Shown here piece after piece: positions 1-8,900 of a DNA stretch of 64,000 nucleotides (positions within the stretch are counted from its first letter, which is position 1; each line of letters opens with the position of its first letter). A program made the translations under genes and the position numbers. Under the pieces are notes generated by a model. The model had not been told where the DNA came from and ran no database searches. It was given only the letters and a program-made list of their open reading frames with translations. This DNA comes from Permianibacter fluminis (GTDB lineage Bacteria; Pseudomonadota; Gammaproteobacteria; Enterobacterales; Permianibacteraceae). Location of the stretch: the NCBI RefSeq assembly GCF_013179735.1, contig NZ_JABMEG010000002.1, positions 310,001-374,000 on the forward strand, read 5' to 3'.

Positions 1-595
1 AGCCGTGCAGCGCCTGCGCCCGCAGCGTCTGCCATTGCCGATTGAGCAATTCGTCGCTCGCCAGCTCGCCTTGCTTGTTCGACCGCAATTGCTGCTGATG
101 CGCCTGCACCAGCTGATGCAGCACATGCACCGCCAACGAGCGCCGATGCGACGGCGTGAATTGCTGGCCACCGTGTTCCGAATACAGCCGGGCGCCAACC
201 CGATCGCCACTGCCCAAGGCCCGCCACAAGGCCCGGGCAAACAAGCGCGCTGCCAACACGCTCTTTAGCGCATGCCGGCTGCCAAAAAACATCGGCAAGC
301 TTTGATCCAGCAACAACAACACCGGCCGCTCGCGCTCGGCGCGAAACACCTTGGTGTGCGCCTTGCCAGTACGCGCCGTCACCCGCCAATCCATATGGCG
401 AATCTCGTCACCCGGCTGATAACTACGGGTCTCGTCATAATCCATCCCTCGACCTTTCAACCGCGTCCGGTACTGGGTTCCGCCCGGCGAATCAACGTAA
501 CGCGGTGTGGTGGCGTGACGCGTGCGCAGCTCCAGCTGCAGCAGCTCTGCGAGAGTCAGTTCGACGCCTTGGATCGGTGAGGTTGGAGTGCTCAT
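1..595 (-). CDS. DUF58 domain protein (MoxR partner), 3' end cut by window edge
   Basis: This reading frame starts at an ATG whose first base is 595 and runs off the left edge, so only about 198 N-terminal residues are visible. The DUF58 signature is clear at about residues 49-75: RGMDYDETRSYQPGDEIR followed by HMDWRVTARTGKAHTK, then a hydrophobic strand ending in LLLLDQS, which resembles the start of a von Willebrand A-type fold. DUF58 proteins are usually encoded next to MoxR AAA+ ATPases and are thought to act with them in assembling or activating client proteins. The MoxR gene lies upstream on the same strand, but about 530 bp of non-coding repeat DNA separates the two, which is unusual for this pair. 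There is no transmembrane segment in the visible part, unlike the DUF58 protein of the second module. Confidence 0.85.
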   Translation of the reverse strand, partial: MSTPTSPIQGVELTLAELLQLELRTRHATTPRYVDSPGGTQYRTRLKGRGMDYDETRSYQPGDEIRHMDWRVTARTGKAHTKVFRAERERPVLLLLDQSLPMFFGSRHALKSVLAARLFARALWRALGSGDRVGARLYSEHGGQQFTPSHRRSLAVHVLHQLVQAHQQQLRSNKQGELASDELLNRQWQTLRAQALHG

Positions 596-1042
596 ATGAA
601 TTTGGGGATGCTCGATAAAGCGCGTAGCGTGCAGTTATCGCCCGTCTGACGAGCCGAGCAACGTAGCGGAGTCTGGGTTAACAGCCCGTAGCGCGGGCGA
701 AGGGGCGAGGCAGGAGGCCGAAGCCTTTTCTGACTGCACAGGGATGTGCTGTCAGAAAAGCCCCAGAAGGAGCGAAGTCGCGCAGGGGACCGCGCGTTGT
801 TGGCGCGGCGAGGAATCGGGCATGTTTCTTTGGTGACTTTCTTTGCGTCAAAGAAAGTCACTCGCCCGCCGGGGCGAGACCCGGCAATGGTGGCAGTCGA
901 ACAACTCATTTCGCGCACAAACAGCCCCCTCTCCCCAACCCCATTGAGACATGGCGCTCTGCCATGTCCCCTTCGGGCAGCCGCGCTGTCCAAAATCGCT
1001 CCCTGCGATTTTGTCCCACAAAGGGCGAGGGGCTAAAAGCGG

Positions 1043-1066
1043 AATCGCGAGCAAGCTCGCTTCTAC
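1043..1066 (-). repeat. REP-like palindrome, family A, copy 1
   Basis: Read on the minus strand this is GTAG, AAGCGAGC, TTGCTCGCGATT: an imperfect palindrome built on GCGAGC/GCTCGC. It belongs to the same family as the elements at 1083, 17984, 18033, 57172 and 57205, all of the form GTAGGAGCGRGC...GCYCGCGAT. Confidence 0.75.
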
Positions 1067-1082
1067 AACGGAGCAAATTGCG

Positions 1083-1105
1083 ATCGCGGCTAAAGCCGCT
1101 CCCAC
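1083..1105 (-). repeat. REP-like palindrome, family A, copy 2
   Basis: Read on the minus strand it begins GTGGGAGCGGC and ends GCCGCGAT, with a TTTA centre. It is in direct orientation to the copy at 1043, so this locus is a tandem rather than an inverted pair. Confidence 0.75.
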
Positions 1106-1123
1106 AACCAACAGCCGCCAAGA

Positions 1124-2083
1124 TCACGGTGCCGCCACCAACGTCACCAATCGCGCAATTACATGCTCGGCATCAATGCTCTCCGCTTCCGCTTCATAAG
1201 AAAGCAGCAAGCGATGCCGCAACACATCGGCCAGCACATGCTGAACATCATCGGGGCTGACAAAATCGCGGCCCGACAACCACGCCTGCGCGCGAGCGCA
1301 GCGATCTAGCGCGATGGTGGCGCGCGGGCTGGCGCCGTAGGCAATCCAGCGGGTCAAATCGGCGCTGTAGCGGGCGGCGCTGCGGGTGGCCAGCACCAGC
1401 TCGACAATGTAGCGCTCGACTTCGGGCGCCATATACAGCGCCAACACGTCATCGCGGGCGGCAAAAATCTCGTGCTGACTCATTTGTTCGTGGACGACAG
1501 GGGCATGTTGCTGCGCTTCGCCACGGGCGAGTCGCAGAATGGCGAGCTCGCTGTCGGCATCCGGATACGACACTTTGACGTGCAACAAAAAGCGATCGAG
1601 CTGCGCTTCCGGCAACGGATAGGTGCCTTCCTGTTCGATCGGGTTTTGCGTGGCCATGACCAGAAAGAGCCGTGGCAGCGCATAGGTTTCGCCGCCGACG
1701 GTAATTTGCCGTTCGCCCATCGCTTCGAGCAGTGCCGATTGCACCTTGGCCGGCGCCCGGTTGATCTCGTCGGCGAGCAGCAGGTGGTGGAACAGCGGTC
1801 CGCGCTGGAACACGAAGCTGGCATCCTGCGGCCGGTAGATTTCGGTGCCGGTCAGATCGGCCGGCAGCAGGTCCGGGGTGAACTGGACCCGGTGGAAATC
1901 AGCCTCGATGGCCTCGGCCAGCGCCTTGACGGCGCGGGTCTTGGCCAGGCCCGGCGCGCCTTCGACCAGCAGGTGGCCATCGGCGAGCAGGGCAATCAGC
2001 AATTTGCGATTCAGGTCGGGCTGGCCAATGACTCGTTGGTTGAGTTGGGCCTCAAGGGCGGCAAAGCGGTCGCGTAAGCTCAT
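1124..2083 (-). CDS. MoxR family AAA+ ATPase (module 1)
   Basis: A 319-residue MoxR-type ATPase, the usual family length. The Walker A motif is EGAPGLAKTR at residues 41-50, Walker B is LLLADEINRA near residue 107, and sensor 1 is MATQNPIEQEGTYPLPEAQ with the family-typical arginine in LDRF just after. MoxR ATPases hexamerise and act as chaperone-like partners of von Willebrand A or DUF58 proteins in the maturation of metalloenzymes and envelope or stress functions. Here the likely partner is the DUF58 gene downstream on the same strand (1-595). The gene is divergent from fadI. A second, shorter MoxR (306 residues) is at 11772, so the genome has at least two paralogous modules. The specific client is unknown. 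Confidence 0.9.
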   Translation of the reverse strand: MSLRDRFAALEAQLNQRVIGQPDLNRKLLIALLADGHLLVEGAPGLAKTRAVKALAEAIEADFHRVQFTPDLLPADLTGTEIYRPQDASFVFQRGPLFHHLLLADEINRAPAKVQSALLEAMGERQITVGGETYALPRLFLVMATQNPIEQEGTYPLPEAQLDRFLLHVKVSYPDADSELAILRLARGEAQQHAPVVHEQMSQHEIFAARDDVLALYMAPEVERYIVELVLATRSAARYSADLTRWIAYGASPRATIALDRCARAQAWLSGRDFVSPDDVQHVLADVLRHRLLLSYEAEAESIDAEHVIARLVTLVAAP

Positions 2084-2208
2084 GGGTCGGCTATCTTCTT
2101 GTTTGCAACTGGTTGTTTGTAAATGCGGTTTTGCAGTGCCGCGATTGTAAACGGGCCGATTCGACCTGTCCGGGAAACGAAATATCCCTTACAACTCTGG
2201 CTGATGAT

Positions 2209-2220
2209 TAAACGGCCGTT
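2209..2220. promoter_or_regulatory. Perfect 12-bp palindrome, candidate PsrA operator for fadIJ
   Basis: The perfect palindrome AAACGGCCGTTT, followed by G, overlaps the first base of the candidate -35 box. It matches the AAAC-N4-GTTTG core described for PsrA, the TetR-family fatty-acid-responsive repressor of beta-oxidation genes in Pseudomonas. The outer left base is T instead of G or C. The position over the promoter of a fad operon fits repression relieved by long-chain fatty acids. psrA itself is not in the window, so this is inference. Confidence 0.5.
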
Positions 2221-2247
2221 TGAAACCGACCGGCGGATCGCTACAAT
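2220..2247 (+). promoter_or_regulatory. Sigma70-type promoter of fadI
   Basis: A -35 box TTGAAA (2220-2225), a 16-bp spacer and a -10 box TACAAT (2242-2247) lie 77 bp upstream of the fadI start. The expected transcription start is near 2254. Confidence 0.55.
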
Positions 2248-2323
2248 CCTCCGACCAGTAATACCACCCGGCCACAGCCACCGTTGTCCCGCCGGACCAC
2301 AAGAGCCCCATCAGGAGCAGCAA

Positions 2324-3658
2324 ATGACTCATACCCCAGTGGAAAGTCCGGTTCGGCGCAAAGCCCGGCCGGTGCAGTTTGCCGAGCGCGTGGCCGTGGT
2401 GGCCGGGCTGCGGACCCCATTTGGGCGCCAGCTGACCTATTTCAAGGGCGTCAGCTCCATCGACATGGGCAAGCTGGTGGTCAATGAAATGCTGGCCCGT
2501 ACCGACATCGATCCCAAGTTGATTGATCGGGTGGTGTTCGGTCAGGTGCTGGTGCTGCCGGAGGCGCCGAACATCGCCCGCGAGATTGTGCTCGGTACCG
2601 GCATGGATGTGCACACCGATGCGTTCTCGGTGTCGCGTGCCTGCGCCACCAGTTTTCAGGCCGCAAGCTCGGTCACCGAAGCGATTCTGGCCGGCGATAT
2701 CGATATCGGCATTGCTGGCGGCGCCGATTCCTCGTCGGTGGTGCCCATCCAGTTCTCGCGCCGCTTCGCCAATATTTTGGTGGAATTGCAAAAAGCCAAA
2801 ACGCTGGGCCAGCGGCTCAGCCTGCTGAAAAAGCTGTCGCTGAAAGATTTGGCGCCGGTGCCGCCGTCGGTGCGGGAATATTCGACCGGTCTGATGATGG
2901 GCGACAACGCCGAGCAAATGGCGCGTGATCACGGTATCAGTCGGGCCGAGCAGGATGCGCTGGCGCACCGCTCGCACATGTTGGCCGCGAAAGCCTGGAA
3001 TGACGGCAAGCTCGATGACGAAGTGATGACCGTGCAGTTGCCGCCGTTCAAGGACGCGGCCCGACGCGACAACAATATCCGCTTCGATTCGACGCTGGAA
3101 AATTACGCCAAACTGAAACCGGCCTTTGACAAAGCGCATGGCACCGTCACTGCCGCCAACGCGACGCCGCTAACCGACGGCGCCGCCAGCCTGATGCTGA
3201 TGCGGGAATCGCGGGCGAAGGAACTCGGTCTGGAACCGCTCGGTTTTATCCGCTCGTACGCCTACGCCGCCATCGAAGCCGATATCGACATGCTGATGGG
3301 GCCGTCATACGCCTCGCCGCGCGCCATGGACAAAGCGGGCGTCACATTGAAAGACATCAACCTGATTGAAATGCACGAAGCGTTTGCCGCGCAAACGCTC
3401 AGCAACGTCAAGATGTTTGCCTCCGACAAGTTCGCCAATGAAAAACTGGGTCGCGCCAGCAAAATTGGCGAGATCGACATGGACAAGTTCAACGTGCTCG
3501 GCAGCTCCATCGCCTACGGTCATCCGTTTGCCGCGACCGGTGCCCGCATGATCACCCAGAACCTGCGCGAACTGCGCCGCCGCGGTGGTGGTCTGGCGCT
3601 GGTCACGGCCTGCGCCGCCGGTGGTCTGGGCGTGGCAATGGTGCTGGAAGCGGATTAA
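2324..3658 (+). CDS. fadI: Acetyl-CoA C-acyltransferase FadI (3-ketoacyl-CoA thiolase)
   Basis: This 444-residue thiolase catalyses the last step of fatty-acid beta-oxidation, cleaving 3-ketoacyl-CoA with CoA to acetyl-CoA and a shortened acyl-CoA. It should form the beta subunit of a complex with FadJ. The nucleophilic cysteine is in [12 protein letters not shown], the catalytic His in EMHEAFAAQ, and the C-terminal [11 protein letters not shown] and CAAGGLG motifs are present. The length and the loop after the active-site Cys fit the FadI branch more than the shorter FadA. The frame is open further upstream, but the ATG at 2324 has AGGAG at a proper distance and starts the conserved protein. 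The gene is followed by fadJ with a palindromic repeat in between and is probably controlled from the promoter at 2220-2247. Confidence 0.93.
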   Translation: MTHTPVESPVRRKARPVQFAERVAVVAGLRTPFGRQLTYFKGVSSIDMGKLVVNEMLARTDIDPKLIDRVVFGQVLVLPEAPNIAREIVLGTGMDVHTDAFSVSRACATSFQAASSVTEAILAGDIDIGIAGGADSSSVVPIQFSRRFANILVELQKAKTLGQRLSLLKKLSLKDLAPVPPSVREYSTGLMMGDNAEQMARDHGISRAEQDALAHRSHMLAAKAWNDGKLDDEVMTVQLPPFKDAARRDNNIRFDSTLENYAKLKPAFDKAHGTVTAANATPLTDGAASLMLMRESRAKELGLEPLGFIRSYAYAAIEADIDMLMGPSYASPRAMDKAGVTLKDINLIEMHEAFAAQTLSNVKMFASDKFANEKLGRASKIGEIDMDKFNVLGSSIAYGHPFAATGARMITQNLRELRRRGGGLALVTACAAGGLGVAMVLEAD

Positions 3659-3674
3659 TCAAAAACCGAATGGC

Positions 3675-3751
3675 GTAGGGCGGTTCAAGGTGCAGAGCAC
3701 CGGAACCGCCGAATGGAGACGGTGGCTCCGCTGCCGCTTGAGCCACCCTAC
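3675..3751. repeat. Inverted pair of REP-like palindromes, family B, between fadI and fadJ
   Basis: The left arm (3675-3710) begins GTAGGGCGGTTCAAG and ends CGGAACCGCC. The right arm (3721-3751) begins GGTGGCTCCG and ends CTTGAGCCACCCTAC. Outer and inner blocks are near-complementary, so the transcript can fold into a long imperfect hairpin. A single copy of the same family is at 57337-57366. It fills most of the space between the two fad genes and may influence relative fadI/fadJ expression or mRNA stability. Confidence 0.75.
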
Positions 3752-3766
3752 AAGAGCGACAACAAC

Positions 3767-5932
3767 ATGATCCTGAAACAAACCAGCAGCTTTACCCTGA
3801 CCCTGCGTGGCGATGGCATCGCCATTTTGTGCATGGATGTGCCGGGCGAAACAGCCAACACTTTGCGCGCGGAATTCACCGCCGAGTTCAACGACATTCT
3901 GACCGCCCTGCGTGGCGAGACCCGGGTCAAGGGCATAGTGCTGACCTCCGGCAAAGCCGATTCGTTTGTGGTCGGCGCCGACATCAACATGCTGAAGACC
4001 ATTGAGCGGCCAGAGCAGGCGGAAAAACTCAGCGGCGAAGGTCATCAGGCCATGTTCGAGCTGCAAAAGCTCGGCGTGCCATTGGTGGCGGCCGTGCACG
4101 GTCCGGCACTCGGTGGCGGTCTCGAACTGGCGCTCTGTTGTCACGAGCGGGTGCTCAGCGATGACAACAAGACCATTGTCGGTCTGCCGGAAGTACAACT
4201 CGGCGTGCTGCCCGGTGGTGGCGGTACCCAGCGCTTGCCGAAACTGGTTGGCATTGCCAATGCGCTCGACATGATGCTGACTGGCAAACAGGTGCGGGCG
4301 AAACAGGCACTGAAAATGGGCCTGGCCGATGAAGTGGTGCCGAAAGCCAATCTGGAAATCGCTGCCGTCAAACGGGCGCTGAAGCTGGTGTCGCGGCCGG
4401 AGCGTGACAGCATGCTGCGCACCGTCCGCAAGCCGGCGCCGCTATTGTCCGTGCCGGGGTTGATGCGGGTCCTGCTGGAAAGCAATCCGATTGGTCGCAA
4501 CATTATTTTCAGTCAAGCGCGGAAAGCCGCGGGTGCCAAAACCTACGGCAATTACCCGTCGCCGGACAAGATCATCGATTGCGTCGCCGCGGCCTATGGC
4601 AGTGACGGTTTTGCCACCGAAGCGAAAAAATTCGGTGAGTTGGTGGTGACGCCGGTCGCCCGGCAGTTGATGAATATTTTCTTTGCCACCACCGCGTTGA
4701 AGAAAGATCAGTTCGCCGATGCGCCCGCGCGTGAGGTCAAGAAAGTGGGTGTGCTCGGTGGTGGTCTGATGGGCGCCGGCATCGCATTCATCAGCATCGA
4801 CAAGGCCAAGGTCGCGGCCCGGGTCAAGGACCGCGATGACAAGGGCACCGGTCATGCCCTGAAGTATGCCAACGACATCGTTCGCGATCGGATCAAAAAG
4901 CGCCATGTCAGCGAAGCCGCTGGCGGCAAGTTGCTGTCGCGGCTGACGGTCAGCACCGACTATCGCGGCTTTCATGATGCCGACATGGTGATCGAGGCGG
5001 TGTTTGAGGATCTGAAGCTCAAGCAAAGCATGGTCAAGGACATCGAGACGCATTGCCGGCCGGACACCATTTTTGCCACCAACACCTCGTCGATTCCGAT
5101 CCACAAGATCGCCGAAGGCGCGCAGCGGCCGGAAAATATCATCGGCCTGCATTATTTCTCGCCGGTGGAAAAAATGCCGCTGCTGGAGATCATCACCACC
5201 GAGCAAACGGCCGACTGGGTGATCTCCACCAGCGTCGAGTTTGGTCGGGCGCAGGGCAAGACCGTCATCGTGGTCAAGGACAAGGCGGGCTTTTACGTCA
5301 ACCGCATTCTGGCGCCGTACATGAACGAAGCTGGCTATCTGGTCGCTGCTGGCGTGCCAGTGGACCAGGTCGACAAAGCGCTGAAGAAACTGGGCTTCCC
5401 GATTGGTCCGATCAACCTGCTCGATGAAGTTGGTATCGATGTTGGCACCAAAGTGGCGCCGATTCTGGCCGAGGCCTTCGGTGACCGGATGAATCCGCCG
5501 GCCGCCTTCAAGAAATTGATCGAAGACAACCGGCTCGGCAAAAAGAATCAGCGCGGCTTTTACAAATACGATGGCAGCAGCAAAGGCAAGAAAGCAGTCG
5601 ATGACAGCGTCTACGCCTTGCTGGGTGTCACGCCGAGCACGCAGCTCGACGGCCGGGAAATTGCCGAGCGCTGCCTGTTGATGATGATCAACGAAGCCGT
5701 GCGCTGTCTCGATGAAGGCATTATCCGCAGCGCCCGCGATGGTGATATCGGTGCCATTTTCGGCATCGGCTTCCCGCCTTACCTTGGCGGTCCGTTCCGC
5801 TATGTTGACAGCTTCGGTGCCAGCGCCATTGTCGATCGGCTCAAGCACTATCAGGGGCAACATGGCGAGCGTTTCGCGCCGTGCGAACGCTTGCTGCAAA
5901 TGGCGGCCGCTGGCGCGTCGTTCTATTCCTGA
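3767..5932 (+). CDS. fadJ: FadJ-type fatty acid oxidation complex alpha subunit
   Basis: A 721-residue multifunctional enzyme performing the enoyl-CoA hydratase and L-3-hydroxyacyl-CoA dehydrogenase steps of beta-oxidation. The N-terminal crotonase domain (about 1-200) has the oxyanion-hole region HGPALGGGLELAL and the second catalytic Glu in LPEVQLGVLPGGGGTQR. The dehydrogenase NAD-binding fold starts near residue 324 with VGVLGGGLMGAGIA, and LHYFSPVEKMPLLE (near 460) carries the catalytic His. The frame is open back to an ATG at 3713, but that extension would be translated REP palindrome, so I place the start at 3767 (MILKQTSS). It follows fadI in the same orientation and ends at a strong bidirectional terminator. 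FadB is the alternative family name. Confidence 0.92.
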   Translation: MILKQTSSFTLTLRGDGIAILCMDVPGETANTLRAEFTAEFNDILTALRGETRVKGIVLTSGKADSFVVGADINMLKTIERPEQAEKLSGEGHQAMFELQKLGVPLVAAVHGPALGGGLELALCCHERVLSDDNKTIVGLPEVQLGVLPGGGGTQRLPKLVGIANALDMMLTGKQVRAKQALKMGLADEVVPKANLEIAAVKRALKLVSRPERDSMLRTVRKPAPLLSVPGLMRVLLESNPIGRNIIFSQARKAAGAKTYGNYPSPDKIIDCVAAAYGSDGFATEAKKFGELVVTPVARQLMNIFFATTALKKDQFADAPAREVKKVGVLGGGLMGAGIAFISIDKAKVAARVKDRDDKGTGHALKYANDIVRDRIKKRHVSEAAGGKLLSRLTVSTDYRGFHDADMVIEAVFEDLKLKQSMVKDIETHCRPDTIFATNTSSIPIHKIAEGAQRPENIIGLHYFSPVEKMPLLEIITTEQTADWVISTSVEFGRAQGKTVIVVKDKAGFYVNRILAPYMNEAGYLVAAGVPVDQVDKALKKLGFPIGPINLLDEVGIDVGTKVAPILAEAFGDRMNPPAAFKKLIEDNRLGKKNQRGFYKYDGSSKGKKAVDDSVYALLGVTPSTQLDGREIAERCLLMMINEAVRCLDEGIIRSARDGDIGAIFGIGFPPYLGGPFRYVDSFGASAIVDRLKHYQGQHGERFAPCERLLQMAAAGASFYS

Positions 5933-5945
5933 GTTTGATGGTGGC

Positions 5946-5978
5946 AAAAAAAGGCCGGGCATTGCCCGGCTTTTTTTT
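5946..5978. terminator. Bidirectional intrinsic terminator after fadJ
   Basis: A perfect 7-bp stem GCCGGGC-ATT-GCCCGGC (5954-5970) is preceded by seven A and followed by eight T. It can end transcripts from fadJ on the plus strand and from the sensor gene on the minus strand. Confidence 0.9.
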
Positions 5979-5998
5979 GGGTCCACATTTTTTAAGCT

Positions 5999-8900
5999 TC
6001 ACATTTCAGTCAGTGACTCGGTGTCATCGGCGCGCCAGCGCAGGCGGCGCAGTGAGCGCTGGGAATACTGCAGCTCAACATCGCCGGTTGCGACGGCGCT
6101 GGCACCATTTTCCCGCAGCCGGTGCAGCAGCAAATCGGGGCGGGACTCCTGGGTGCTGACGGCACCGACCCATTGATTGCGGCCGCTGTGTTTGGCGGCA
6201 TAGAGCAGGCAGTCAGCCACTTGCAGTACCTGTTCGCAGGTGTAGGCGGCAACGTCCTGCCGGTTGAGCGGAAACGCTGCGTAACCGAGCGAGCAGGTGA
6301 CCGGTAGCCGGGCACCGTTGCTGAGTGAAAACGGATGATCACCAATCACGCTGCGGATCCGTTCGGCCAGCTGCGGTGAGCTGTCACGATCGCTGTAGCG
6401 GCTGACCAGCAGGAACTCTTCGCCGCCGTAGCGCACCAGATAATCCTGCTCGCGGCAAATGTGCTGCAGGCGGTCCTTGACCGCAAGCAGCACCTCGTCA
6501 CCGGCATCGTGACCAAAGCTGTCGTTGATGCGTTTGAAGTGATCGATGTCGATCAGGAAAAACAGCAAATCCCCTTTCTTGATCGGCAGGTTCTGCTGCT
6601 TGCCATCCTGATGCAGGCGCAGGATGGCCGGCGCATCCTTTTCCAGATAGCGGAACAGCATCCTGCGATTGCCCAGACCGGTCATCGGGTCGGTCAGGCT
6701 CATGGTGTCGAGCCGACTATTGGCGTGCTGCAGTTCGCTGTTCAGTTTTTCGAGCGCGTCATTTTTTTCCTGCAGTTCGCGGGTGCGGCTGGCAACCTGC
6801 TGTTGCAGACCGGTCAGCAGTGCGCGCTCCTGATTGCGTATGCGCTGGCGCTGCGCCAGCAGCAACAGCAGCAGCGCGCCGCCGAGCAGGGTATAGCTGA
6901 TGCGGGCCAGCGTGCTGTTCCAGAATGTGGGCTGAATCTCGATGTTGAGCGTACGCACTGCGCTATCCCAGATGCCGGCAGCACTGCCGGCGCGCAGTTC
7001 AAATTGATAATGCCCCGGCGCCAGTTGGCTGTAATAGGCCTGATGCTGGCCGCCATCAAGCTCGTTCCAGTCCGACTCCAGCGGTCGCAGGCGGTAGCGA
7101 TATTTGTTGCCGCTGGGCGTGCTGTAGTGCTGAGCGGAAAAACTCAGCGCCAGCATGTTCTGGTTGGCCGGCAGCACCAATTGCTGCAAGGAATGCACGG
7201 CAGCCGGCCAGTCTTTCTGCATGACTTGCAGATCGCTGATGGTGCTTCGCGGTGCGACGTCATTGAGCGTGACTTGATCCGGCTCAAACCAGTTCAGACC
7301 TTTGATGCCACCAAAATACAAGCGGCCGTCGGCGCGGCGGGCACCGGCACCGGAATTGAATTCGCGATCCTGCAGGCCGGCAGAAACTGGATAGGCGTCG
7401 GCTTTTTCGCTGTCCGGATGAAAGCGGAACAGGCCGTCATTGCTGCTCAGCCAGAGCCGGCCGTTGTTGTCCGGCAAAATGGCGTAAAAGCTGTCGTTGC
7501 TGAGGCCATTGCGCTGATCGAAGCGGTGAATGCGCTGGCTGCGGCGATGCAGTTTCAGCATCGAGTCACCATAGCTGCCGACCCAGATGGCGTCGGCGTC
7601 GACATGCAGCGACCAGACCGAAAAATTGGCCGGCAGCAATCGCGTGATGGTGCCATCGCGGCTGCGCCGGCACAGGCCGCCATCATCGCTGCCGATCAGC
7701 AGGCTGTCGTCCAGATCGGCCTGCAGCACAACGACTCGGTTTCCACAGGCATCGGCAATGGTTTCAAAGCGCTGACTGGCAGGCTGGTAGCGCAGCAGAC
7801 CGGCGCCCCAGGTGCCGATCCACAGATTGCCCTCGGCGTCGTCGCTGAGCGCGCGAATATGCTGCTGGTTGTCACTGTCGATGGTGCCGGGCGGCATCCG
7901 GACATGAACGAATTTGCGTTGCTCGCTGCGATCCCGATCCAATCGATCCAGACCTCCGTCAGTACCGAGCCAGAGCCGCTGCGCACGGTCGCGAAAGATG
8001 ACCCGGATGTGATTGCTGACCGGTGAATTGGCGTCGTTCGGGGCATGTTGAAAGTGCTGAAAATGTTCGCCGTCGTCGCGTGACAGTGACAGACCGCCAC
8101 CGTCAGTGCCGACCCAGAGGGCATCAGGTTCGGCCAGAATGCTGCGCACGCTGCTGACCGGCAAGCTGTCAGGCTGGGCCGGATCGCTGCGCAGAACGTG
8201 AAAGCTGGCCTGATTCGGATCAATGCGACTGACGCCGCCGAGCCAGGTGCCGATCCAGACCACTCCGTCCGTGCTTTCGAACAGACTCAAAACGTGATCA
8301 TCAGCCAGGCTGTCATGGCGACTGGCGTGCTGACGCAGCTGCTGCCAGCGCTCACCGGGCTTTGCCTGCATCAGCACACCGTGCTCGGACGTGCCGAGCC
8401 AGAGCCGGCCAGCGTGGTCGCGCAAAATGGCGCTAATGAACAGTGGATTGTTGAACCGCGGCAGTGGGATCGCCGTCAGGCTGTTGTCGCGACGCGACCA
8501 GCGCCACAGACCGCCATTGTCGGTGCCGATCAGCACGTCGTCACCATCGAGCAAAAAACTGCTGAAGGCGGCCCGCCCGGCCAGCGTGGTCGGTGCCGCT
8601 TCGGCTTGCAGGCCATTGTCGACGCGATAGACGGCTTGGCCACTGAGTGCATACAGCACGCCATTGCGGTCTTGCTGCAACGCCAGCAGTCGTTGCCCGG
8701 TGTCGGTTTGCTGGGCAGCGGCCAATGGCCAATGTTGAAAACGATTTTGCGCCGGCAGGTACCGGCTGAGACCGGTGTCGGTAGCAAACCAGATGGGCCC
8801 GGAGGGCTCACCCAGACAGGCATTGAGGCGGCCCGGCAACGGGCCATTGTCGCTGCCATCACCGGCACGGAGCGGTTCGAGCTGGCCGGTGTCGGCGGCG

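Larger units (their letters stand above)
596..1123. repeat. Non-coding repeat mosaic between moxR and the DUF58 gene
   Basis: About 530 bp with no credible gene. It contains two REP-like palindromes in the same orientation (1043-1066 and 1083-1105), a perfect 8-bp stem hairpin (992-999 with 1005-1012), and a pyrimidine-rich stretch near 925-945. The remaining part, roughly 600-880, gives overlapping spurious frames on both strands. Its minus-strand translation contains TFFDAKKVTKE, which I recall as a common spurious translation of a dispersed intergenic repeat in GC-rich gammaproteobacteria. That recollection is unverified. Confidence 0.55.

Noticed and set aside
746-1036. Small overlapping reading frames in the moxR-DUF58 gap
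   Set aside because: Frames exist on both strands, none has a ribosome site, and translations look like repeat-derived junk.
4442-5986. A long minus-strand reading frame (514 codons) opposite fadJ
   Set aside because: It is the antisense shadow of a well-identified gene in GC-rich DNA and has no recognisable domain or ribosome site.
6461-8026. A 521-codon plus-strand frame opposite the propeller sensor
   Set aside because: Antisense shadow; the minus-strand gene has clear propeller and GGDEF motifs.
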